DNA of 64,000 bases from Apoderus coryli (GCA_911728435.2 OU452204.1:13950001-14014000); one strand, 5' to 3'; numbered from the stretch's first letter, positions 12,770-23,941 are shown. The notes: a model not told the origin generated them from the sequence alone. Made by a program: numbers and translations.

Positions 12770-13236
12770 TTCTGAAAGATATACAAAAATTATTGCTCGA
12801 AATATTTCTCAGATTAATTAATGGTTCGGATATCTTGTTAAAATTGAGAATTCTCTGTAGCTGGATGATTGTTAATTTTTGCGCAAATCATTAATGGTAA
12901 TCAGACTAAGTTCTCACTGTCTGTAGGGATTTCAGAGCCAATTGATTCATTAATTTCGGTGTATGGTTCGTATTGCCCATTAGCTTAAGCGGTCGTAAGA
13001 TGTGGCGATTCCTAGCGGTTCAGAAACGATTTTGTATCATCATAAATAGGGATATCGAAAATAGTGAGTGTATATTTGGCATCGAATTTGTTGAAAGAAT
13101 TTGTCATGAATATTTATCGATAACCTCAGGGGCAGTTTTAGTGGTCATGGGCCCCAAGCGGATTTTCTTTTCGGGCCCTCTCCCATGTTTTGTTATGGTG
13201 GGGTACGATTTTCTAATTATTTATTAAAACATATTT
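12770..13236. other. Unassigned sequence between LINE and fold-back element
   Basis: Contains a short ORF (12973-13227) with no recognisable domain. I see no support for a gene. Confidence 0.4.
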
Positions 13237-13303
13237 AGAAATGGGCTTGTTTAACAAAACAAGACTTAAATTCCGAGAGTTTGTCTGTCAACCACTATAC
13301 TTT

Positions 13304-13345
13304 CACTAGACGGCCGTTTCGTCGATCCACAACTCATCAGTGGTG
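13304..13345 (-). ncRNA. Hammerhead self-cleaving ribozyme motif (A1, left arm)
   Basis: On the minus strand the 42 bases read: CACCA (stem I), CTGATGA core, GTTG-TGGAT-CGAC stem-loop II, GAAA core, CGG/CCG stem III, the GTC cleavage triplet, then TAGTG (stem I 3' strand). All invariant core bases of the type I hammerhead are present. Stem I has one C-A mismatch and stem II one U-G wobble. The 3-bp stem III has no loop, a feature of natural hammerheads thought to cleave as dimers. Cleavage is predicted after the C of GTC. Confidence 0.75.
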
Positions 13346-13570
13346 ATCGGTCAGTAGTTGACAGCCAAACTCTCGTAAATAATGTGGTATATACCTCACA
13401 CGGTACAGAGATGTAAAATAATGTGTTTGGCGACATCTAGTTTTCGTTGGTAGTACGCCGAGCGAACAACAATCCACTATATCGACTGCCTGGGAGGTCA
13501 CTGACCTCATAAAGCACGACTACTCTCGTAAATAATATTACGAGAGTTTGGCTGTCAACTACTGACCGAT

Positions 13571-13612
13571 CACCACTGATGAGTCGTGGATCGACGAAAC
13601 GGCCATCTGGTG
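13571..13612 (+). ncRNA. Hammerhead self-cleaving ribozyme motif (A1, right arm)
   Basis: CACCA pairs perfectly with TGGTG (stem I). CTGATGA is followed by GTCG-TGGAT-CGAC, a perfect 4-bp stem II with a 5-base loop, and then GAAA. Stem III is CGG/CCA, with one C-A mismatch at the base next to the cleavage triplet, which is ATC here and still fits NUH. It is the inverted partner of the motif at 13304-13345. Confidence 0.75.
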
Positions 13613-13829
13613 AAAGTATAGTGGTTGACAGACAAACTCTCGGAATTTAAGTCTTGTTTTGTCAAAGCCCATTTCTAATATAGGCGGTCCCGCTTAAGGG
13701 AGTATCGGCGCATCTATGTGTTGGTAGTCGTGCTTTATGGGGTCAGTGACCTCCCAGGCAGTCGATATAGTGAATTGTTGTTCGCTCGGCATACTACCAA
13801 CAAAAACTAGATGTCGCCAAACCCATGCT

Positions 13830-15050
13830 TTTATAAAACATAGTTATTTATAATATAAACTTTATTGATTCTTTTTTATTAATAAATATTAAAAAAATTA
13901 AAAAGTTGTGCAAAAACGTTTAGAAACAAAATAGAACAAAATATAAAAAAAAACATTTTCGAACAAAATAAAATAAACACCTTATTTGAATTATAATTAG
14001 GAATACAGAATAACATGAATTCTTAAAAAAAATCCACAAATTTGTCTAGATTTATTAAAGATCTTGACTGACAGTTTTTTTGCCTATTCGCAAGTTATTA
14101 TAGGGATTGTTAGCTACACTTCTGTGTTCTCGAGTAAATAAAAGGAATTGACGCTAACGACAAAGGGATTTTTAAAATAATTAAAATGTTTTACATTTAT
14201 TAAATTAAGACACCATCTAAGTTTTTAATTTTATTTTACATTTACATTTTTTTGACTTCGATTTTTTTATTTTTGAGCTTGGAAGACAAGCGGTTATTTG
14301 TTCCACTTCATGGATAAACCGGCGCTGGATAACCTATTTCTATAGATGACTGTAGTGAACTTTTAAAATAAACATTCGAATGGACTTAGAATTAGTTAAT
14401 TATTTTCATTGATTGAGCGGAAGTCACTTTTCGCCCGTGCACGCCAATGAACTAGAACGTTAAACAGTAGTGTGGGTATGCCTCTTCTTTAATTATTGTA
14501 AAATGAGTTTGTTTATATGTGGATAACGTTCTAGAAACGTTTTACAAAATATAAAAGATGCCTAGGGAATTCCAGTTAGATATTTATGTTATCAACGTAT
14601 TTTCGTTAAGTTCCTTTCACATTTCTGGCTTCTGCATTGTTAGAGAAAAAAATATATAAAATAATCATTGATATGAAAGTTTTCTTTAATTTTTCTTTCA
14701 TCTCTAGGCGTCGAGCTATTTCGGTCCAGTTTCCGTATTATGATTTTATATTTAGACTAGGCTAGGTGACAATAATATTTATTACGTGTATTTGAAGTGC
14801 AAGAAAATATTTTTAAACATAGGAAATGGCTTCGTTTCAGTCTTTTTAATGCATTTTGAGCAATATTTTGGTAATTTCACATATTATGGTGTATTTGACA
14901 GTTCTCAAACAGTGACCAGTAGACAATAAATTTAGTGGTAAACTTAACACATGGTCTGTCTAGATTCGTTTAAATTCAAGCAAAGGTCTGGATTTTTACC
15001 TATAGTGATACCCTGGCACGACTCCACACAACTTTATTATAGGTCAGTGC
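13830..15050. other. AT-rich sequence, no feature seen
   Basis: No ORF, TIR or RNA gene that I can support. Confidence 0.5.
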
Positions 15051-15054
15051 CAAT

Positions 15055-15625
15055 TACGAGATAACTAGCGTTAAGTTTCTTACAAACAGAATCTATGTGT
15101 TCGTTCTAGTCCTAAAAGTTCTTCGATTCTTACACCAACAAGCTTTGCACTGTCGCACGTTGCCAATGGACAACCATTGAGGCCAGGTTCAGATCAGAGC
15201 ATCCACAATAATTGCAGTATCGTCAGGAAACATAGAGACATCCCGTAGAAATATATTATGACAAATCATTCACAAACATCAGGAATACTCAAGGGAGCCA
15301 ATACAGTTCCTTGTGGAGTTGCCACTCGAACCCTAAAGGATCTATCTTTCAGAAAAGATATAAACCAGCAGTTTGTAGGACCACGGATTCCCAACGCGTC
15401 CAGCCACTAAGCAACAAAATTAATATCCATCGAATTAAATACTATGATCAAATCAAAAAGCAAGGCGATCAGAAACTCATTCCGATCCAGCCTCTCATAC
15501 ACAGACTTTGTGAAATTAACAGTATTCGAGTGGAATGCCCAATTCAATCAATTATAATTCTTTTAAATATTAATTTGCACACAAAACGCGCGCATCATCG
15601 CTTTTACGTTGATAGCGGAAATTAT
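15055..15625 (-). pseudogene. Heavily decayed LINE RT remnant
   Basis: Minus-strand translation in shifting frames gives successive RT-like pieces: DRNEFLIALLFDLI..FNSMD (about 15490-15420), LGIRGPTNCWFISFLKDRS (about 15400-15340) and a degenerate TPQGTVLAPL (about 15330-15300). Further fragments lie to the left. These correspond to the FDLSKAFD and GVPQGSVLGPLLF blocks. Stops and frameshifts are frequent, so the copy is old. Confidence 0.55.
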
Positions 15626-15639
15626 TTTTGATGTGCGAT

Positions 15640-18410
15640 AATAAAAAATAATAAGAATTGACTTGATAGTGGCTATAATATGTCCAGTTTCTCCGATAAC
15701 ACAGGCACTACTTGCTCTGAAATGCGTCCTGCATGAACAACTTTAATTGGATTTGGGTCGATCTAAATGGTCGCCTGCTGTAGCGTTTCAAGCCCCGATG
15801 CATAGATCTTGTACTGAAAATTGATTGTTCGAATATTTTAGCATTTTATTATAGAATTATGGGGTATTCAAAGTGAAAAAATCTTTTTGGCAGTCAAATT
15901 GGCATGCAATTTTAAATGTATTGGAGTGATACTAATGCCGTCATGCGTCTATTTCACAATAGGGAATAAATATGAAGATCTTTCAATGCCAGGTCATGCA
16001 TAGCTTCAATATTTTCTAGAAATCAATTTAGAATAGAACTCAAATAACAAAATATTTTGAATAAATATATGCCTGTAGAAACGTCAAGCTGAGGTTTGGC
16101 GGAATTTAATAGAAATTGCCATATTTCAAAATTTACCCCCAGAAATTCTTGAAGAAGTGGTTACAGTCCTACAATATAATCTCTGCCTTATTGAGTACCT
16201 GACACCGTTGGGTCACTTTTCTCGGAGCTTTTGCAGCGTCGCAAAATACATCTCTCGGAGAGGTTCTTTCAGCTTGGGTAAGAGAAGTCAGTATTTTCCG
16301 AGATCTTCATGATCGCGCTGCTAGGCATTATCGTACAATGTCAACATACCACTTTACAACATCCAGAACATGTGTTTTATGGATTTTTGGGCGCAAGACG
16401 AAGTTTTTGTAGTACGCTAAAGTGACACTAATACCCTTCGGCAGTCGATCTGTGGCGATTATAATATCTTTCATTTTGCGTTTTCCATGCTTATTTGGCT
16501 ACTCGAAACTTTACGAAAACGCTTCTTTTAACGCAGTATTTTACCGCTGACTATTGTGGAAAGCTGACCTGACTCCTGAAGGGTTGTTGTATATTGGCGT
16601 TTTCCAGTTAAACGTATCACATTATCATATGATCCCACATGTTCTTTTATCTTCAATATTTACACTGACCCTTCGATTATCTGCAGATACAAATCCAGCC
16701 AGAGTGCTCTGTGCATAATTTTTCAGACTACCCTCGTAATTAACACCATATTATAGAAAACGTTGACGATATTTTGTGTATTTGCTGTTTTAACAATTAG
16801 AATTTATAACAATTCTGTTTTAAAAATATTCGAGAATATTAAAAATAAATAATTTAAAGGATGCGTTTGCAAAATTTCACTGTCAGCTGCACACTATTGA
16901 TACTTTATAGGTATATCTGTTTTCTTAAGATAAGTGAAATTTGCCTTATGGCTAATGCATGGTTATGATGTTTTTTCTTTTAAATCCCGCGTTGAATCTT
17001 CTCCATTATTTTAAGTAACGTTTTTAAAAAACACTACTGAACATCAATAATTAACATTCCGCAACTACGAGGATGGTATGTTAATTGATTCTTATTATTT
17101 TTATTTATTTTATTTGTCAACCATGCCAATTTTTCAAGCCCTCAGAAAAAATATTTTGTCGTGAAAACTGAATATTTATCCGTAGCCGCTATGATTCAGT
17201 TGGCGTCAAACTCTTGCCATGTAGAAAATAGAACGCGTCTGAGAAATTGTGAAACACATAGAATAAAAGCAAGCATGAAATATTTAGAGCACTTTGAAAA
17301 GGATTTTAGATTAAAAAATGTGGTGTTTGCTTCGGTGGGGTTAAAACTAGGGTATTATAAGGGAAACTTGCACCAGTTGTCTATTACAGTTACTGTTTAG
17401 AAAGTTTAGACCAGGATTTATTTAAGAAAAACCTAAACAAAAAATTAATCTGATTATAACCAGCATCGAAGTAGATATTCTGAATGTATGTTACCTTTTA
17501 TTAATGTAAATAGCGGCTTCCAAATAGTAACGGTACTCCAGAAAAAATCTGTTACGTAGTGCACTCATTGATTCTCAGCTTCGAACTCGAAAGAAATAAG
17601 TCAACTGATTCGCTATTGTTACCTTCCCTTCTTTTTTTTTTTTTTAATAATTGGACATAGTAGAGGACCTCCCTGCTATAGCACCACAAATTATGGGAAC
17701 GTTATACGGAGTAGAGTTAGGCACGTGAGTAACTTTTCATGTCCGTTCAAGATCACTCACGTAAATAACCAACATGTGTCACGCAATAATTACCTCATTC
17801 ATGGGTGATTTCAGATACAGTTCCAAAAATGTTGCGTTGTGTGCATTTATAAATATCAGGAGTAAAGACACAGTACTCACGTCCAGTCTCGTGAGTGGCA
17901 CGGAGGGTCGCGCGTGCTTACTGGGACCCTGCGGAGATGCGTAATAATTCTGTCAGTGTCCTTATTCTGATAAATATCTAAAGTTTTAATGCCATTGGGA
18001 CGTGAATCGTGAATACGTATTCGCTCACTATTCGAGTTCCATATGGTACTGGAGGAAGAGGCTAGTTTATAATAAAGTTAATTTGCTTTAATTGTTCTGA
18101 TTAAAAAATTCCTTTACATATTTTCTGCTACCAAAAAACAATATCAACTTTATCGTTTAAGGAGCAAAATAAAAGCTATTTTCTTTCTTGGTAACATTAA
18201 TTGGTTCTATATGGACATCCTTTTCATTTTCCAAACGTTCGTTGTATGGTTTTATACATAACATTGTTTTGAAACTGAATGGGAACACAATCAGTATGCA
18301 ACAATGTCCGTTTACTATTTAAGCTAACGACATGTAATTTCTTCCAATAAAATATTGCACACAAAAGACGTTAATTGACTAGCAATTTGCAGTAAATCAA
18401 CGTCTAAGTA
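15640..18410. other. Unassigned sequence, possibly old repeats
   Basis: This 2.8-kb stretch is a little less AT-rich around 16100-16700 and 17690-18010. I recognise no domain in any frame. The short ORF at 17161-17400 has no detectable motif. A T-rich run lies at about 17630-17645. GC-richer pieces such as GTCGCGCGTGCTTACTGGGA at about 17908 may be decayed transposon sequence. Confidence 0.4.
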
Positions 18411-18414
18411 TGTA

Positions 18415-19792
18415 TAGGGTGAGCAAAACTCGATGTCCCAGCTCTGTTATGAGAAAAAGAAAAACGATACAAAAATTCTGAAAAGAGGTTCTTAAATGGG
18501 ATTAAGTAAGCTCCATTTTAACCTACATTTGATTTTTTTTCAAAATTTGGAAACTGACTTTTTTTGTTCCAGAAACTTACCTATATTTTTGCATACTTAA
18601 AAAGAGCTACTTTGATGTAAATTAGTATAAGATTTTCAAATTTTTTTAACGTTTAACCGTATGTTTATTGCTGAAGATGTTTAAACCTTAATAACAATTG
18701 CAAGACTTCTATGTAAGATTTGTTAATGTCACTGAAGATGGAACTAATTTGAACATTTATATAAATATATTTTGTGGAGCAGACTCTTTTGATTTACAAA
18801 TACATCCCGCTCCTCATCGTAATGGATTACTTCGGAATATTATTAAAATTAATGGGTTGGCGCTTTATACACTGTATTCTCCAATGTTCTCTACAGGAAG
18901 AAGTCTAGTGGGGTCAAGTCAGGTGATTTAGACGGCCACTGTATCCAATTTATTTAAACCTATCCAATATTCCCCGAAAATACCGTTTAAAAATTCTTGG
19001 ACCATTCTTACTTTATGGGGCGGCGCCCCGTCATGCTGGAAAAACATATTTGCTTGTATCTGCAATGGCACATTTTCGAGAAGCAGAGGAATTGCTCTTG
19101 AAGAAATTGATAATATTGTTCACTGTATAAAACACCTTCGTAAAAGTATGAACCAATTAATGCCAAAATGTCCTTGGTTTTCATTCGGATTGACAAAATG
19201 CGGATTTTCAGTAGCCCAATAGTGTTCATTTTTTTTTATTTGTGTTATCTTTACTAAGAAAACGGCTTTCGTCTGTCCACAAGACATGTTCAAAGAACCG
19301 ATTGTCGTTAATCTCCAAGTTTACAATCACTTGGGGTACATAATTAATTCTTCGTTGTTGATGTTATTCTGACAAATGTTCTAACTTGTGATGTTTAATC
19401 GTGATAACCATTTTCTTTCAAAATGTTTCGTACAGAGCAATATTTGAAGTTTAACTCACGAGAAGCTTGACGAATCGCGTTTCGTGGACGATCTTCAAAA
19501 TACTGCAAAATAATGGCACGAGTATTGTCAGAATTTACTCTTTTAGCAATTTTTCTTCCCTTTCGAGAAGAAAATGCCTCGATATTTGCACGTAAATTCC
19601 GGTCCAATCTTGCAAAGCATACTTGTTTAAAACTTGTCACAGTTGTCTCTGAAAAAAAAGTTGAGACGTCATTTACAGTTCCCAATTTGAAGAAATCAAA
19701 TGTGGGTTAAAATTAATCTCTTTTCAGAATTTTTCTATCGTTTTTATTTTTCTCATAACAGAGCTGGGACATCGAGTTTTGCTCACCCTGTA
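18415..19792 (-). mobile_element. Mariner-type element with matching TIRs and decayed transposase
   Basis: The left end (AGGGTGAGCAAAACTCGATG at about 18416) is matched by its inverse at the right end (to about 19790). The inverted similarity continues inward for about 70 bases, and both ends are flanked by TA. Minus-strand pieces of a transposase lie inside: the N-terminal DNA-binding region at 19685-19395 (FSSRKGRKIAKRVNSDNTRA..., RQASRELN), LWTDESRF at about 19290, and FQHDGAPPHKVRMVQEFLNG at about 19045-18985, which holds the second catalytic Asp. A degenerate P-DPTRLL block follows. Several stops make it inactive. A LINE lies immediately to the right. Confidence 0.8.
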
Positions 19793-19794
19793 CA

Positions 19795-21455
19795 AAATGG
19801 ACATTTTATTATATCTTTAACTTTATTGTCATAAAAGAATCACAAAAGTTCTTGTAGACAAAGTCATACTTAAATTAATATATAACAAAGACGTATACAA
19901 GTACAACAGATTTATGTAATTAATCGTTTAAAACACAATATAACAAAAATATTTTAAAAAACATACGTAAACCTACTACATTATGTTGTCAGTGTTAGTA
20001 GGAAGGCAAGAGTAAAATGTCAAATCCCCCAAACAAACATGAAGTAAAATATGTAAATAACAACACAACATAAATATGTATATAAATGCAAGTAGCGGAA
20101 CAGAAAAAATATAATACATTAAAATCATCAAACCAAGCCAAAAGCGGATCAAAACAAACATCACCACGCATCAGCAAAGTAGTCCTCCAGCGAGTAATAG
20201 GCCTTCCCAAGAAGAACGCGCTTAACAGCCTCCCTAAATTGCTTGGGATTTTTTACAGCCGTCAAGTTTGGCGGCAAATGATTGTACATTCTGCGACTGT
20301 CATAAAGGAGTGATTTCTTTACCAAGGCAGACCTCGGTATAGGCAAGTGCACCCGCTGAACTAGTCTCGTGGGATAAGGGTGACTAGGTGGAGCTGAGCT
20401 GTTAATGTTTCTTACATTTTTATGAATAAGACATATAGTTTCTAAAATGAAAAGTGATGTAAGAGTCAATATTCGATGTTTTTTGAATAATTCTCTACAG
20501 CTTGCAGTAAAATCTGTCTTACACATATAACGAACAGCCCGCTTCTGCAGTGTAAATATACTCTTAAACAAAGTTTGGCTACAAGTACCCCAGAACGCTA
20601 TTCCATATCGAAGATACGCCTCCACTAAAGAAAAATACACATTTCGTGCAACTTTCAGTCCAAGAGCCCCTGACACAACTCTCAAAGCATAACAGCCAGA
20701 TGAAACCTTTTTGCCTAACAGTTTAACATGCTCATCAAACTTCAGCTTTAAATCAATTTGGAGTCCCAAAAATTTAACACAATTAGGACTATCAATATGG
20801 TTATTTTCAAACATCAAATCAAAAAACTTAAAATTAAAAGATAATACATGTGTTTTTGATAAATTAAATGAGAGATAATTCGAATCGCACCATTCCTTTA
20901 ACTTTCCCAAATCACGTCGAATGTTTTCCTTGACAACATTAGCATCTCTATCATGCCAAAGGAGTGTCGTATCATCCGCAAACAGCGTAAAGCTTCCCGT
21001 TAGTCCAATAGTGGTAATGTCGTTAATATAAAGAAGAAAAAGAACAGGACCCAAAACAGACCCCTGTGGCACTCCGCAAGGCACACACATACTATCAGAC
21101 ATACCACCCTCAAACCTGACCAGTTGCCTTCGGTCAGTCAAATAAGAATGAAACCAGTCCAAAGGTGCACCCCTAACACCATAAAACTCAAGCTTCCTGA
21201 GAAGGATGCTGTGATCTACACAATCAAACGCCTTTGAAAAATCGCAAAATACTCCGGCAACTGCTCTATTCTCATTGAGCTGGGAATAAACATTCTCGAG
21301 AAAAGAAAATACGGCATCCGAAGTGCTCCTGGCGCTCTGGAAGCCAAACTGCTCCGATGTTATTATATTATTGGCTCTGAGAAAACTGAGGAGTCGCTTT
21401 TTGACTAGCTTTTCGATTATTTTGGAAAAAGTTGACAGTAAAGATATGATATTAG
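19795..21455 (-). mobile_element. 5'-truncated LINE
   Basis: A non-LTR retrotransposon fragment on the minus strand begins inside the RT domain at about 21455 and ends 3' at about 19800, against the mariner-type element. Its 3' UTR is about 360 bases. The ORF is open from about 21440 to the stop at 20161. The 5' truncation removed the endonuclease and the first RT blocks. Confidence 0.85.
20161..21440 (-). pseudogene. LINE reverse transcriptase, C-terminal two thirds
   Basis: Minus-strand translation gives the blocks SEQFGFQSARSTSDAV (about 21360), GVFCDFSKAFDCVDHSILL (about 21250), FHSYLTDRRQLV, CGVPQGSVLGPVLFLLYIND (about 21090-21030) and the catalytic FADDTTLLWH (about 20980). VKFLGLQIDLKLKFDEHV, AYLRYGIAFWG and the terminal YYSLEDYFAD follow. 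No stop interrupts it, so this copy is young or the frame has been kept by chance. It lacks the N-terminus, so it is not autonomous. Confidence 0.85.
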
Positions 21456-21815
21456 ATGCCTATACATTTTTTTAGATACTGCCATCTAAAATACCTTAGA
21501 TACAAGTGTGGCAAAATGATTAATAAAGGAAAAATCAGTAAGACTCGTAAGTCTCATTTGGGACCAGTTTCGGTCCATGACTATCATCAGCCAACAATCG
21601 AAATCAGTGTTGGAACTTGGAGATGAGTTGGCTCTTCACGAAGGACCTATTATCTTTTATATAAAGCATCCTGAGCTTTGACTACATTAATATCTTCTTT
21701 TTTCAATCTATAGCTGTTATAAATAATATAAAATTCAGTAATGCAGTGTCACTATCATCAAAAAACAATTTAATGTAAAATACTGATAGTTATTTATGTG
21801 TTTTGAATTTTTCAG

Positions 21816-22756
21816 ATTACAAATTCGCTACATAATGCCTTCCGCGCGACTGACACTTCGTGAAGAGGATGTGGTACGTCTCACACTCGAATTCCTCCAT
21901 AACAGAGAACTCCACATCTCCCAACTGAGCATTGAACGAGAAACTGGTGTTATTAACGGTAACTACTCAGACGATGTCCTATTCCTACGACAACTTATAT
22001 TGGATGGGCAGTGGGATGATGTTTTGGAATTCATACAACCTCTGGAAGCTCTTAAAGCATTTGATATGAGAAAATTTACATATACGATACTGAAACACAA
22101 ATACATCGAATTGTTATGTATTAAATCTGAGGCAAATGTGCAAGGTAGTAGTGTCGATAATGCTGTTGAAGAAGTTGTGAAAGTTTTAAATGAATTAGAA
22201 AAATATGCTCCAACCAAAGAAGAATACTCCAATATGTGTTTATTATTGACTCTACCGCGTTTAACTGATCATTTACATTATAAAGACTGGAATCCAAGCA
22301 ATGCGCGTGTACAGTGTTTTAGGGACGTTTATTCGTTAGTAGCAGGATTCCTCCCGGGCGACGCGAAAAACACAGACTCGAATGCAAATACTTGCGCGAA
22401 AAATGATCGACTAATCCAATTAATTATCAAAGGTATTTTATATGAATCGTGTGTGAACTATTGTCAAGCCAAAGCAACGGGTACATCAGAATCTCAAACG
22501 CATGAAATGAATTTCTCCAGGCTGCTGGATGGTAGTGTGGGCTTCAGCGATTCGGATCTCAGTTTGCTCTCGTGGTTGCAAAGCGTGCCACCGGAGACGT
22601 TTTCAGTGCCCTTTGAGCAACGAACATTAAATGTGGACGTTGAACGATTGGAGAGACCGTCGTTGGAGACTTCATGGACTGAACATATGCTGGTCACACC
22701 GATTAAACCAAAGACTTTTCCGCATTCTGCTATGCCATTTACTAGACCACGATCAG
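21816..22756 (+). CDS. WDR47: WDR47 (nemitin) coding exon with LisH/CTLH domains
   Basis: The acceptor TTTTTCAG ends at 21815. The start ATG is at 21835 (MPSARLTLREEDVVRLTLE). The exon runs 307 codons plus one base to the donor G|GTAATA. Residues 10-45 form the LisH motif (FLHNRELHISQLSIERETG). CTLH/CRA-like helices follow (LRQLILDGQWDDVLEFIQP at about 52-70, CLLLTLPRLTDH at about 145). The same sequence order characterises vertebrate WDR47, a microtubule-associated WD40 protein of neurons that acts in axon and cilia microtubule organisation. The first 19 bases are 5' UTR, so a non-coding upstream exon exists. An in-frame ATG at 21796 lies in the intron and is not used. Confidence 0.92.
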
Positions 22757-23128
22757 GTAATATGGCACAAATTGTTACGTTAGGTTTAATCGCCCCCGAT
22801 CATTAAAATTCGTAGGGATTTGTATGTGAATATTTTGTTAACAATATGAGCAACGTTGCGCTTCCTGTCTGCAACGTAGAATAATCGAGAGATAACTTTT
22901 AGTTGGATGGTGCCTTTCCCTTTCTTTTCATTTGTCCCTTTGACAAGTTTCTGTCCCGAAATTTGGACCACCCTGTGGAGCGCAACAGCTATAGCAGCTA
23001 TTGTCAACTGCATTCACATTGAACTCTGATCTTTTGTGAGAATTTTTTTTTTTTAGTCACGACATTATCTCTATTTTTGTTGGAGATACACTGTTTCAAA
23101 GCAAACGCTGAAAAAACAACAAATAAAC

Positions 23129-23141
23129 ATAAAAAAATAAG
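23129..23141. repeat. Target-site duplication, left
   Basis: ATAAAAAAATAAG immediately left of the family A element is repeated exactly at 23879-23891. Because the sequence is low-complexity, the true duplication could be shorter. Confidence 0.6.
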
Positions 23142-23210
23142 AATTGCTTGTTACATAAAGCAACAAGACTTTAAGTTATGTTGGAAATTTATTTCACACT
23201 ACCATGCTTC

Positions 23211-23252
23211 CACCAGACGGCCGTTTCGTCGATCCACGACTCATCAGTGGTG
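23211..23252 (-). ncRNA. Hammerhead self-cleaving ribozyme motif (A2, left arm)
   Basis: Minus-strand reading: CACCA, CTGATGA, GTCG-TGGAT-CGAC, GAAA, CGG/CCG, GTC, TGGTG. Stem I (5 bp) and stem II (4 bp, 5-base loop) are perfect, the whole invariant core is intact and the cleavage triplet is GTC. Stem III is 3 bp with no loop, so a dimeric arrangement is probably needed for efficient cleavage. This is the best conserved of the four family A copies. Confidence 0.85.
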
Positions 23253-23607
23253 ATCGGCAGGCAGTGTGACCTAAATTTCCAACATTTACAAAGAGCTTAT
23301 ACTAGCACGAGAATTGATTGAGAGAGAGATGTATTTGGCGACACCTAGCGTGAACAGGCAATATGCCGGGTGAAACACAGTTCACTAACGATGGCCGGAC
23401 AAGAAGTAACAACTCCATTATATCCTATTGCCAACACTAGATGCGCCCGAATCCCTTAGCAGGGAGGCTTTATTTAAGAATTGCTTGTTACATAAAGCAA
23501 CAAGACTTTATACATCTCTCTCTTTATACATCTCTCTCTCAATCAATTCTCGTGCTAGTATAAGCTCTTTGTAAATGTTGGAAATTTAGGTCACACTGCC
23601 TGCCGAT

Positions 23608-23649
23608 CACCACTGATGAGTCGTGGATCGAAGAAACGGCCGTCTGGTG
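23608..23649 (+). ncRNA. Hammerhead ribozyme motif (A2, right arm), one stem II mismatch
   Basis: Inverted partner of the motif at 23211-23252. It is identical except for one change at 23632 (C to A), which turns the first base pair of stem II next to the core (10.1-11.1) into a G-A mismatch. That pair normally matters for activity, so this copy may be impaired. Confidence 0.75.
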
Positions 23650-23878
23650 GAAGCATGGTAGTGTGAAATAAATTTCCAACATAACTTAAAGTCTTGTTGC
23701 TTTATGTAACAAGCAATTCTTAAATAAAGCCTCCCTGCTAAGGGATTCGGGCGCATCTAGTGTTGGCAATAGGATATAATGGAGTTGTTACTTCTTGTCC
23801 GGCCATCGTTAGTGAACTGTGTTTCACCCGGCATATTGCCTGTTCACGCTAGGTGTCGCCAAATACATCTCTCTCTCA

Positions 23879-23891
23879 ATAAAAAAATAAG
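23879..23891. repeat. Target-site duplication, right
   Basis: Exact second copy of ATAAAAAAATAAG, immediately right of the family A element. Confidence 0.6.
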
Positions 23892-23941
23892 TTTAATCAG
23901 AAAACTAACGAAAACATAAAAAATTAACAAATTTGAAAGCG

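Larger units (their letters stand above)
13237..13826. mobile_element. Family A fold-back element with two hammerhead ribozymes, copy A1
   Basis: The element is built of two interleaved inverted repeats. Arm X (13237-13382) recurs inverted at 13535-13676. Arm Z (matched part 13421-13522) recurs inverted at 13727-13823. The order is X-Z-X'-Z'. Each X arm carries one hammerhead ribozyme motif. The same layout and the same ribozyme occur in the copy at 23142-23878, although the rest of the two elements has diverged strongly. There is no ORF, so it is non-autonomous. The mobilising machinery is unknown: it could be a retrozyme-like RNA-based element or a fold-back DNA element that has captured the ribozyme. 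Confidence 0.8.
23142..23878. mobile_element. Family A fold-back element with two hammerhead ribozymes, copy A2
   Basis: The element begins AATTGCTTGTTACATAAAGC and ends CTCTCTCAAT. Arm X (23142-23285) recurs inverted at about 23575-23718. Arm Z (23334-23478) recurs inverted at 23719-23867, giving the same interleaved X-Z-X'-Z' order as copy A1. The arms are nearly identical, pointing to recent formation or gene conversion. A short extra copy of the X terminus (AATTGCTTG...ACTTTA) lies in the centre at about 23479-23510. A GA-rich segment (GAGAGAGAGATG) adjoins Z. It is inserted in the Tc1-like element. Confidence 0.85.

Noticed and set aside
17630..17645. LINE poly(A) tail on the minus strand
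   Set aside because: An isolated T run without any adjacent LINE 3' sequence that I can recognise.
21963..22697. Minus-strand ORFs opposite the WDR47 exon
   Set aside because: Shadows of the + strand coding exon; their sequence shows no domain.
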